NCBI GenBank assembly: GCA_026225945.1
Contig: JAMJFZ010002594.1
Coordinates: 1,221,501-1,285,500 of the forward strand
Origin: Cricetomys ansorgei
Taxonomy: Eukaryota; Chordata; Mammalia; Rodentia; Nesomyidae
Direction of reading: 5' to 3'
Length of the DNA stretch: 64,000 bases
Position 1 is the first letter of the stretch; each line of letters starts with the position of its first letter. Shown piece after piece: positions 54,821 through 64,000 of this stretch. A program made the translations under genes and the position numbers. The notes under the pieces were generated by a model, which worked only from the letters and a program-made list of their open reading frames with translations, ran no database searches and was not told the origin of the DNA.

Positions 54821-55377
54821 TCTGTGACTCAGGCCTACACACGACCCTGACTTTGTCTATGAATGGGCGGAGTCCTTAGGGGTTCACCTAGTTCAACACC
54901 CTGGATTGACAGAGCGGGAAGCAGCTCTAGAGGCAGAAGGGGCTTTTCAGCTGTGATATTTCTGCAGCACAGAGCCACTGATTAGAGAGAGATGGCGAAG
55001 TGAACTCAGCATGAAGGGAGAATGGCGGGAAAGCCCCGCACAGGTTCAGTTCTCACAGGGCAGCCTGGATCGGAGCAGAGCGCTTCTGAATGGGAAATGT
55101 TCTGCGTGGTGCTGTGACTCTTTCAGACTGTCTTTGCAAGTATCATGTTCTTAGGCACGGTGTCCACTGAAGCCCCTGCTCCATTATTTTAGTGGTGAAT
55201 CAGTTTGGAGGACACTGACCTCTGAGCATCAGCGCCTTAATCAGAGCAGCTGTGACTACCGGCTAGCCATCCGGCCCAATCTTCCAAGACCCCATCTTGG
55301 AAGGAAGGGTTGGAGTCATTAGACCCTCATTAGATTCCAGCCCCTTCGTCACTCAGATCCTCCTCCTTTTGCTTTGC

Positions 55378-55526
55378 TTTTTGTTTTTTCGAGACCGGGT
55401 TTCTCTGTTGCAACCCTGGCTGTCCTGGAACTCACTCTGTACACCAGGCTGGCCTCAAACTCAGAGATCCGCCTGTCTCTGCCTCCTGAGTGCTGGGATT
55501 AAAGGCGTGCACCACCACTGCCCGGC
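55378..55526 (-). mobile_element. B1 SINE, full length
   Basis: 'ttgttttttcgagaccgggt', 'ctggctgtcctggaactcac', 'accaggctggcctcaaactc', 'gagtgctgggattaaaggcg', 'ccaccactgcccggc'. Near consensus and includes the internal B1 duplication. Confidence 0.97.
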
Positions 55527-55899
55527 TTCTCAGATTCTTAAATCAAGATTCATCTCAAAGAGGAATGATGAGATCTGGGAAGGTGAAGATAGGGGACAAA
55601 GCTACGAGATTATAAGTTTGCCAGGTGCAGTCTTATACAAACTCACCAGAGGGTCCACGTGGGGTGTCTGGCCTCTCAGTGCTCCTGTCGCCCACACCCA
55701 TGAAGAGACACTTAGGCGCTGCATGGACAGGCCTCTGGGCTCCGTCGTGCCCTCCATCCCCCGGGTAGCTGGTGGGAGACATGGGTTTTAGAAAGGAACG
55801 CCCCCGTGTATGGTTCTGCTGTTACCACGAGTGCTAATACCCATCACAGGTCAGGAAACACCGAGCTCCTCCTGCCCACCCTGCTCCTACGCAGTACTC
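55527..55899. other. Unique sequence without recognised features
   Basis: Nothing recognised; the frame 55297-55791 starts upstream of the B1 and runs through it. Confidence 0.4.
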
Positions 55900-56035
55900 A
55901 TTAATGCGACAAACCCAAGGCTGTTGTTGAGGAAACTGAGGCTCAGAGATGCTCAGCAGCTAGCCCAGGTCACCCAGCTGAGCCCAGATGCAAATGAGGG
56001 CTGTGCTAGATGTGTTCTGTCTAGTTTCTGCATTG
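55900..56035 (-). mobile_element. MIR-family SINE fragment
   Basis: 'gaggaaactgaggctcagag', 'cagctagcccaggtcaccca' and 'gctgagcccagatgcaaatg' form a reversed MIR core with a MIR3-like left arm. Confidence 0.8.
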
Positions 56036-56337
56036 GCTGAGTGACTCCCTTCCCTCAGGTCATACCAGGCAATACCCCCAGGTCGATGTTGACATGGTTA
56101 CCATGTTGGGTGACATCACCCTCTGCTGGGGGGCACCCCTAGGTCTGTAGCCTTGGTCTCGACCTACTAGACAGATACCAGGTGCACCTCCCTGCTTGCT
56201 AAACATCTTCTGGGTGCACCTCAGGGTGTGGAAGTCTGCAACAGACATATATCAACACTTACTTTTGACTGAAGACAGGATCTCACTGTTTCAATGTGGA
56301 AAAATCTAATTTCCTAATGGGGGGGGCGCCAAGGTTT
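56036..56337. other. Unique sequence without recognised features
   Basis: Nothing recognised. Confidence 0.4.
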
Positions 56338-56565
56338 AGATTTATTTTTGATTTGCTGAGACAGTGTCCCCTGTAGCTCGGGCTAGCCTTGAAGTCACAA
56401 CAGCCCAGAATGACCTTGAACTCCTGATCCTCCCGCCTCTACCTCCTGAATGCTAGGATTTCAGGTACGCACCACAGCACCTGGTTTCCATGGCGCTGGG
56501 GAAGAAGCCATGGCTCTGTCCGCCCTAGACAGGCATTCTTCCGACTGAGCTGCATCCTCAGCCCT
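56338..56565 (-). mobile_element. B4-type SINE
   Basis: 'tttgatttgctgagacagtg', 'gaccttgaactcctgatcct', 'tgaatgctaggatttcaggt', then 'ggcattcttccgactgagct' and 'gcatcctcagccc' give the reversed B1-like body followed by the ID-like head. Confidence 0.85.
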
Positions 56566-56739
56566 TAGTGGATTACAAGACTACGCATAGGACAGTTTGT
56601 TTTGTTGTTTTCTGGAGAGAGAGCTCACGGTTTTTATCAGGTTTTCAAACTGGCCTTGGCTCAACAACTCCCTTCCCAGTCTCTTGTACACACGCTAGCT
56701 GGACATTCGTGGTTTTACATTTTCTTGTAGTTGTTTAGC

Positions 56740-58240
56740 TGCCGCTGAGGTGGCTCAGCAAGGACTACAAGGCATTTTCATAGATGCAAACTGCCAGACC
56801 TCAGCAGAGGAAACCACTACCCTGGCCAGTGCCAAACTAGACAGTGGAACCCTGAGCACCTGAGCTCAGGTGTTTTTATCGATACAGAACTCCTTGGGTG
56901 TTCTACTGGTAACAAATGCAGATCACAAGCAATCAAACATCCCCCACATAAATCCAAAACCTGCACACAATACAAAACACCAAAACCGAGGTAGCCCCTC
57001 ACCCAACAGTGCACAAAACAATTATTTTATACATAACTAAAAATAAACTTCTACAATTCCCCTTTTTTGTATGAGTCAATAAAAAAATGCTTTGTCTCTA
57101 CAACGTAATTTAACAACACAATTTAACACTACACCAGCGAAACTATTTACAAGAGGCGTTCTAATGCCTAATGTAAACTATTTACAGGACCAAATGAAGC
57201 CAAACATCTATCAAGCTTTTCACAATGTCCTTGGACAGCAGAAAAACATTATCAATGTCCACTTACCTGGAATTCACTCAAGATCTTCTGGGCTCCTCCA
57301 AAGGGCTTGGGTCATTCTCTGGCTCCGCCCTCTGCAGCACACACAGCTTGTCCTCCAGGCTCTGGCCGGCTCCCCTCCACTGCTGCTGCTGTTCTTGGTG
57401 GACATCCTATGGTACTGGATCTTCAAAATTCTGGGGTTTTCTGGTACAACTGGGCTGCACTTTCACCAATAGCCTCTCCTGGGCTCTCTTCATGGTGCCA
57501 AGCCTCAACTTCTCTGCATAACCCCTTCAATCTGGGCCTTCAACTTCCAATGAGGCTGCACCTTCACCAACAGCCGCTCCTGACCTCTCACAGTGCCAAG
57601 CCTCAGTTGCTCTCCATGACCCCTTCATGCCTTCAAAACCAGTAACACCTGGGTGACTCTTACAGTACCAAGTTTGGCTACCAGCATGAGCTACAAACCT
57701 TGGCCTTTTCTGGAAGACAGCTTCTGTGTGCTGACCCTGAAGAAACACTTTCCAGATTTTAAGATAGAGTCTGGTTTGCAGAAAACAAAACAAAGCAAAG
57801 CAAAATAAAACAAAACCTATGGGCTCTACAGGTTCTGGAGTTTCTTTTTCTTCTTCCCCGTCTCCGCGTCGGATGACCTGGCGGGATGCTGTGCCCTGTG
57901 TTTCAGTGCCGCTGGTAGCAGTGCACCTACTGTGTGCGCTCAGCAAAGAAGACACCGGGACATATTCATAGGTGCAAAGCCTCCAGACCCCAGCAGAGGG
58001 AACCACTATCATGGCAGGCGCCACAGTTGATGGTGGAACCCCGAGCGTCTGAGCTCAGGTGTTTTTATTGATTCAGAACGCCTCGGGTGTTCTACTGACG
58101 GCACGTGCAGATCATGAGTGATCAAACATCCCCCACAGAAATCCAACACCGGCAGACGATACAGAATGCCAAGCCCTAGGCAGCCCCTCACCCAGCAGTG
58201 CACAAGACATTTTATACATTACTGAAAATAAACTTCCACA
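56740..58240 (-). mobile_element. Two-LTR non-autonomous retroelement
   Basis: Two direct copies of an LTR lie at about 56740-57055 and 57907-58240. Read on the minus strand each starts TGT[A/G]GAAGTTTATTTT, has a TATAAAA-type box, a 'cacctgagctcag' block after an AATAAA (AATAAA is intact in the 57907-58240 copy and altered to GATAAA in the other), and ends CAGCGGCA. A textbook polypurine tract (AAAAAAGGGGAAT on the minus strand, 57056-57068) precedes the 3' LTR. The 850-base interior has no viral coding frames but a tandem duplication of about 98 bases (57447-57625). No clear primer site or target duplication was found. Family not assigned. Confidence 0.8.
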
Positions 58241-58254
58241 ACACGCATACTGTC

Positions 58255-58545
58255 TGTTTTAATACCCTGTAGGAGGAAGTAAGGCCTCCCTAAGAACCGG
58301 CCGCCAGGAGAAATACAGGGGTGGTGGTCTCGCAGATGTGAAAGCTGATACCTAGGAACAGATGATGTCTCGAGAGCCAACCAGCAAAGGACATTTCACC
58401 ACGATCGTGCTCAAGAGACGAATGGGAGCGGGATGGGGGGCGAAGAGGGGTCATGGGGGTATAAAGTGTGCCCTTTGTCCTGAACAAAGAGAGTTTGCTT
58501 GTCCACGCATCTCCCAGAGTCTGGTCTCTTGATTCTGTGCCGGCT
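58255..58545 (+). mobile_element. Possible LTR fragment
   Basis: A TATAAAG box (58460-58466) is followed about 55 bases later by 'cagagtctggtctcttgat', a motif common in LTR R-U5 regions. No matching partner or poly(A) signal is seen. Weak. Confidence 0.3.
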
Positions 58546-59257
58546 CATCCCCTGGGCAGCAGTGGGGCAGACAGGGCCAGAGGTTCCAGGTAGTAGCTAG
58601 GAGTGCCCCCCAGGGTGCCCCCCAAAGCTACAATACCCCACCTCCAAATTAGTCCTATGCCCTTATTTATCATCAGAAAACCATCCTGGACCACACCTTC
58701 CTCTCTGGCATGTCCTCCTCTGGTACTGTGGAGAGGGGTGTGGGTGGTTCTAGCAAAGGAAAGACTCGAAGAAAACCAGTGAGCCATAGAATCGAAGGTC
58801 CTTTCTTGCCTGGCAGTTGTCATGGAAGCCTGGAAGCCATCCTTGCAGCTAAGACCTGGAAGGCATCTGCATGACCACCCTGAACCTACCGCACTCAGAA
58901 TGGCCTGTCTCCATATCACGCCACCTGTGTGCCCTGTGGGTGAGAAACAGCCTTCCTTGTCTCTACCCACTACAATGCCAGCTACAAACCCAGCGGTGGA
59001 AAAACCCAACACCGCCTCCAGACATCGCTACACACCCCTGTTTGGGAAGTTGGGGTTCCACTGTGCAAGTCTGGGAACCACGGCTTCGAGTGGTTCCTCG
59101 TTTCCCAATCCGAGTCCCAGATGTCTAGATAACCCCCAAAGCCCAAGTGTGCGCTTGTGTCTCGGTTCCTCGTGTTCTGCAGCATCCTCCTCGTGGGCAC
59201 CGGCCCTGAGCATCATCTCCAGCGATCAGAGGAGCTAAGAGCTATATCCTAATCTGC

Positions 59258-59293
<36 letters not shown>

Positions 59294-60485
59294 TCTGCCA
59301 CTCTGCCGACTGTTCATTCCCTTCAGTCTAGTAGCCAATGCCTCCGGAACCAAAGTCATTTGTATCGACAAGTTGCGTCTCTCAAGACCTGCTCATTTCA
59401 ACCAGAAATAGGGCTGTGGGGTCTGCTGGGACACGTGGCCACTTTTGAGATGAGAGGTGAGGGGAACACCCCATCATCCCTCCTCCTCTGTGCCTCCCAT
59501 GTCCCTCTGAATCTTGAATACCAGCCTAGAAAGGGGGAGGAGTCTATCTCTCTGGAAGGGGACGCACCCGGACAGCGTGTTCTTTGGAGACAGCCACCCG
59601 AAGCTGCACAGATCCCTGTCAAAGCAATGGTTTGAGGTTCTCTCTCTCTCTCTCTCTCCCTGACTCTCCTCCCCTCCCCCTCTCTCAGCTACCCCTCTGC
59701 CTCTCCCACCTTCCAGGTGGGCTCTGACGGTTTCTGGTTCCGATCCCAGCAGTGTCCGCAATGTTTGGATCTCAAAGCCAATCACTTTACTTCCTTAAGC
59801 CTGTCGGGCCTTGGCCACGCCCTGGGTGGTTTCCACTTCCATGTTTCTCCTTGTCAGTTCAGAAGGGAGGCTCGAAGGGAGGTCTCCCATTCTTCTTTAT
59901 ACCCCGTACGTGCCTCGGTGAACCCCGAGGGACAGAAACTACAGGATGCTTCCCGTCCTCACGGGAGACCCGCTGTGCTCTCTTCAGCCACAGGACCCCC
60001 GGCTGGCGGACGCAGATGGACCTGTGGTCCTGTGGGAAGGCCTCTGGGGGCTTGCCCAGCACCCTCCACGTCGTCAGCCCTCACGCCCTCTCAGCCTCAC
60101 GTTTTGAATGTTCCCAGACAAAGAGCTGGTGCTGGGGCGTCCAGGACTCCGCCGCACATCCGTTTTCTTTCTCTGCCTCCCTCAGTTTCCTCCCTCCCTC
60201 TCTCTGCCTCTACCCCATTACTGGAACAGCAGAGCTAAGGACAGGGCAGCACAGCCTCTGCCTGCAGATTCGGTTGCTAAGGAAACCACTTCCTTGGTTA
60301 CCAGCCTGGGTACATTTGTCTCACCATGCCTGGATCCCACAGAGCCACCCCCACTCTGTAGGACCAGGAGGTGTGGGTAGGAAAGAGGGAGGAGGGAAGA
60401 AGAGAGGAGCTGAGAGCTCCAGGATCAAGGGTAGAGGTGGAGAGACACTGGCAGCAAGTCCAGAGACTGAGATGAGGTGGTACTG
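58546..60485. other. Unique sequence with short GA and TC arrays
   Basis: The overlapping frames 58822-59238 (+) and 58545-59012 (-) show no domain and face each other over the same DNA. (GA)n at 59262-59290 and (TC)n at 59639-59698. Frames 59717-60238 and 59752-60486 likewise lack domains. Confidence 0.45.
59262..59290. repeat. (GA)n microsatellite
   Basis: About 14 uninterrupted GA units. Confidence 0.98.
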
Positions 60486-60676
60486 AGAGGGACAGAGAGG
60501 GGCAGTAGAGGCAGAGGAGGGGAGGGGCAGTAGAGGCAGAGGAGGGGAAGTAGAGGCAGAGGGAGAGGAGGGGCAGTAGAGGCAGAGGGAGGGAAGGGGA
60601 AGTAGAGGCAGAGGGAGGGGAGGGGAAGGAGAGGCAGAGGGAGAGTAGGGGAAGTAGAGGCAGAGGGAGGGGAGAG
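60486..60676. repeat. Purine-rich minisatellite, unit about 21-26 bases
   Basis: The unit ggggcagtagaggcagagga recurs about eight times with variable GGGAGG inserts. The Leu/Pro/Ser frames on the minus strand are artefacts. Confidence 0.93.
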
Positions 60677-60929
60677 GCACCCTGGCAGCTGGAGGAGCTG
60701 GGACCTCCAAGAGGGAAAGCAAGGCTGTGAGAAAGACCCTGAGGAGGAGGGAAGAGGCTGAAGAGCGGTGAGGGGGGTATCAGTCCTGGAGGGCCTGATC
60801 AACACTGGTACAGCCGCCTCCAGGGCCCCTGGGGAACCCTGGGCCCTGATTCTGATAATCAGCCTTGCTCTCCTTGAGTCTGGGAGCCACTGTGGGCAGA
60901 CAGCAGGATCCAGCCTGGACAGTCCTCCA
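60677..60929. other. Unique spacer between two tandem arrays
   Basis: Nothing recognised. Confidence 0.4.
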
Positions 60930-61038
60930 CCCCCTCTAACCTCCACCCCACACTGGGGACCACTGAGACACCCCCCAACTCCACCCCACACTGGGGACCA
61001 CTAGGACCCCCCAACTCCACCCCACAGTGGGGACCCCT
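60930..61038. repeat. Tandem repeat, unit about 34-36 bases, three copies
   Basis: The block ctccaccccacactggggac recurs three times with a C-rich spacer. Confidence 0.93.
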
Positions 61039-61901
61039 GGGACCCGAAGCTACTTCTCTTCTGCATTGCTTTCCACACTGAGAGCCTCAGCTCTGAAATT
61101 TCTCTCTGAGCTCACAGGGGTCACCAGGGCGTTCACTACCTCTTCCCCAAATGCTTTCTGGTTCCTTAGACATCTGCTGGGCACCTGGTAAGATGTGGAC
61201 TCTGCAGGGACGGGAACTCCTAAGTCCTGTTTCAGTCTCTGACACAGGGTGCGGGGTCTGTACATGTGGGTGAGAGAAAAAAGGTATATTAGCTCCTCCT
61301 AAGTCTGCAATGTGAAGATTTGGTTCTGGATGGCCACAGGAAGGGCAGCCATTGGCTGTGAAAGGCACTTCCGCCCAGCTCCACCCCGGCCGTGGATTAG
61401 GGAGTCAGAGAGGAGCAGGAGGTGGATGCTGCAGGCTCCCTGTGAATCCAAGCCAGCTACATCCTCACTGGGAGTGGGAGGGTGGGGTTGGGCTCAGGGA
61501 CATTGATGGGTTAGGTTCAAAGCAAGCCAGCACATTGGTTCAGGCCTGGGCCACCAGGACCAGTCAAGCCTTGATGTGAGGTCACATCAGAGCTCTTGTG
61601 GCCAAAGCTAAAACTCCTCCTAGGCCAAAACTGGCTTAGTCAGCACTCAGAGTCAGTCAGGTGACAGAGATTAAGGTTCAGTCAGGAGGCAGCATCTGCA
61701 TTCATTTTGGGGCAGGTCAGGGATCATCAGCCTGGAAACAGGATTAGAGGAGTGGTCAAATGACAGGAACAGGACTCAGTATGCATAGGACCAGCCTTGG
61801 GACTCAGCGTGGAATTAGATAAGGATTAGGGTGAGACTAAGACTGATCATGGATCAGTATCTGTCTATGATATAGGCATATAATCTGTAATCATGATTTA
61901 G
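61039..61901. other. Unique sequence without recognised features
   Basis: Frames at 61050-61579 have no domain. Nothing else is recognised. Confidence 0.4.
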
Positions 61902-62249
61902 CTGTGACCCATGTTCAAGGGTTGAGAATTGGGTGACCCAGGTTCAAGGGTCTAGGATTCAGTGACCCAGGTTCAAGGGTTGAAAATTTGGTGATCTAGG
62001 TTCAAAGGTCTAGGATTGAGTGACACAGGTTCAAGGGTCTAGGATTGGGTGACCCAGGTTCAAGGATCTAAGATTGGGTGACCCAGGTTCAAGGGTCTAG
62101 GATTGGGTGACCCAGGTTCAAGGGTCTAGGATTGGGTGACCCAGGTTCAAGGGTCTAGGATTGGGTGACCCAGGTTCAAGGGTCTAGGATTGGGTGACCC
62201 AGGTTCAAGGGTCTAGGATTGGGTGACCCAGGTTCAAGGGTCTAGGATT
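61902..62249. repeat. 29-base minisatellite, exactly 12 units
   Basis: Unit gggtgacccaggttcaaggg plus tctaggatt. The last six units are identical; the first five vary. Total 348 bases. It is head-to-tail with no spacers, so it is not a CRISPR array. Confidence 0.98.
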
Positions 62250-62869
62250 GTGTATCATCTGTGACCAAGACCCGAGTGTGCCTAGGCTCAGATGAGCTCA
62301 GTCATCTCTGGCGGCTTCCATGAGCAGCACTCCCTCCCCCAGTGACACGGCCACGGAAGTCGTCCTTGCTCCTGCGTTGATGGCTCAGGACACTGGATCA
62401 GGGAACGCTCTTCCCCTTCGTGGCTCACAAGGCAGCATTAAAAGCCTTCCTCCTTCAGGCTGGGAAAGTCTCTGGTCACAGCCCTTCCCACAGAAGCCTC
62501 AGTGTGGTGTGTGAGAGAGAAGCCAGGGGCTCCTTTCCACCATAGCGGAGGTTTGGAGACCGAGGCCAACCACAGGGCCCCTGGGTGTTGGAGACGCTTC
62601 TCTGTGACTCTGCATTGTCAGTGGCGCCCCTAGTGAGGAGACAGAGTACAACAGCCACACAGGAAGTCTGCCACTCACAAAGAGACGCCTTCCACGAACA
62701 CACTCTTCCACACCTGTGCATAAGTCCAGGCAGGAACTACATTTACCGGGAATTCCACCTCCCGGCCCCTCCCCCTGGACACCATCTCCTCTTCTCTCAG
62801 TGGACTCACAGAGTCCCATCTGTGAGCTCACTGTATACAACAGGGCCACGCGGTAGAATTAGCAACAAA
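62250..62869. other. Unique sequence without recognised features
   Basis: Frames at 62476-62881 have no domain. Confidence 0.4.
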
Positions 62870-64000
62870 ACTCTCTTTTAATGACAGTGTTGACCTGAGG
62901 AATCGTTGAACAGAAAGTTCGTGACCAGAGGTGGCCACTAGCAAGGAAATGGCCCAGGTCCTGGACCCAGAGTCTCTCAGAGAGAGAGCTGACCTCTGAG
63001 CAGGAGGAGAGGAGACCAGATCCTCTACTGCCCAGTGAAAGAAAACTAGAAATTAGCCTAGGGGGTGGGGAAGAAACACCGTAGAAAATACATTCGGAGG
63101 CCCCTAGCCAAGTCCTGGGTGGTCCAAACCCATGAGGGCATCGGAGAAGGTTGGCAGGTCCAGTCTCTGGCCCTTCTTTTTGCGTGGCCAGTGTCCGAGG
63201 GGCAGAATGTCTTAGTCATATTCCTCTTAAAAAAATATATCTCTTTTTCATGAACCTTCTCCAGGGTTCCTTGGCTAGGCGGGAATGAGCGTTCGTTTGC
63301 CCCCCAGGCTGCGGGGGCTGCTCTGGGAGGAAGAGCGAGGGGGCCGTGACTATGGCTTTTGCATCTGTGCAATGGGAATGGCGACGGGGATCCGAGGTGG
63401 GGAGACGGGGTCCTGGATGCATGCTTTTTCAAACATGATCAGTGACTCAAGTCGTCAGAAATCCTTTGGTTTGGTGTCTCAGCATCGAGAGAGCAGCGGT
63501 GCAACGGAAGTGGAGAGCCATTCATCACCCCGTTTCTAGGAGTCCCCAGCGGAGACTGGCCTTATGGGGTTACAAGCAAGGAAAGGGAGGCTGATGGCCT
63601 GGAGGGTAGGGGGCTGCTTTGGGCGTGGCTCCCTCTGAGCTGGAGCACTTCTGCTCTCTGCTCTGGGCAGTAAAGGACTCCCTGGTTAAGGGTTCAGGAG
63701 GGCAGTGTAAGATAGACTTGTTGGACCCCACCCTACAAAGATGGGTCACTGGGGCTTTGCATGTGGCACGTCGCCAGCCTGTTGGGTTGGTTTGGGTACC
63801 TAAGGGACGTTGGAAGAAGGATCAAGAACCCCGAAGTCACCCCCAGTCCCAAGACCCAGCACAGGCAGGAAGGGCAGAGTTCCGGCCCTCCAGACTGCTG
63901 CACCCAGCCTGGGTCCCAGATGTGGCTTGGCCTGGGGGCGGCTCCCATGGCGATGCCCGGAGCACCAGTCTCCCTCTGACTTCTGAAAGTCAGACACCTA
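62870..64000 (-). other. Possible 3' UTR end of WSCD2 (minus strand)
   Basis: In mouse and human WSCD2 lies tail to tail with CMKLR1, roughly 20-25 kb from it. This stretch is SINE-free, unique, and has an ATTAAA poly(A)-type signal on the minus strand at 62877-62882. No WSCD2 coding sequence is visible, so this would be 3' UTR only. Placement is inference from recalled synteny. Confidence 0.25.

Larger units (their letters stand above)
53998..55373. other. Unique sequence with simple repeats and a candidate regulatory patch
   Basis: Contains a (CCAAA)n run, a (GGTT)n run and the A/T-rich patch 54470-54605, all listed separately. The stretch 54025-54070 ('tttattgtagcaacacgaag') resembles the end of an old LTR. 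No gene. Confidence 0.45.

Noticed and set aside
58545..59238. Facing frames of 138 and 155 residues on opposite strands
   Set aside because: No domain, no splice context and overlap with each other; likely chance in G/C-rich DNA.
59717..60486. Overlapping frames of 173 and 244 residues on the + strand
   Set aside because: They overlap in two phases, run into tandem repeats, and show no recognisable family.
61902..62249. CRISPR-like array of 29-base repeats
   Set aside because: The units are directly head to tail without spacers, and the genome is a rodent's. It is a minisatellite.

Overview
The window looks like nuclear DNA from a muroid rodent (mouse, rat, hamster or vole type). It is dense in rodent SINEs (B1, B2/B3, B4 and ID types), carries two copies of the rodent URR1 hAT element, and has many long microsatellites and minisatellites. 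Almost all of it is non-coding. There are no operons, ribosome binding sites, phage-like or CRISPR features, and nearly every long open frame is produced by low-complexity DNA or a repeat. I cannot name the species.

The one protein-coding gene I can support is CMKLR1 (chemerin receptor 1, ChemR23), on the + strand. Its whole coding sequence lies in one exon, 36783-37892, behind a clear splice acceptor at 36780. A good candidate for the preceding 5' non-coding exon lies at 35008-35095, between a strong polypyrimidine/AG acceptor and a GTAGGG donor. Positions 1-35007 would then be first intron and possibly promoter-proximal sequence. The intron 35096-36780 holds a URR1 element, a medium-reiteration repeat, a B1 and a 420-base purine tract.

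Right of CMKLR1 (37893-64000) is 3' UTR and intergenic DNA. It holds SINEs, several LTR elements (a solo LTR with target-site duplication at 53469-53997, a two-LTR minus-strand element at 56740-58240, an LTR inserted in a B3 at 43931-44410, and a minus-strand LTR at about 46085-46577 related to one at 16599-17110), minisatellites, and a few A/T-rich, SINE-free patches that look like candidate conserved regulatory elements. In mouse and human the next gene on this side is WSCD2, tail to tail with CMKLR1. The last kilobase may hold the end of its 3' UTR on the minus strand, but no WSCD2 coding exon is visible.

I found no evidence of an undescribed biological system. The most useful points are the CMKLR1 coding exon and its variation, the 5' exon model, the purine tract next to the coding exon, a CCAAT-bearing 31-base minisatellite, the LTR structures and the candidate regulatory patches. 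Repeat family names come from recalled consensus sequences and were not checked by a search.
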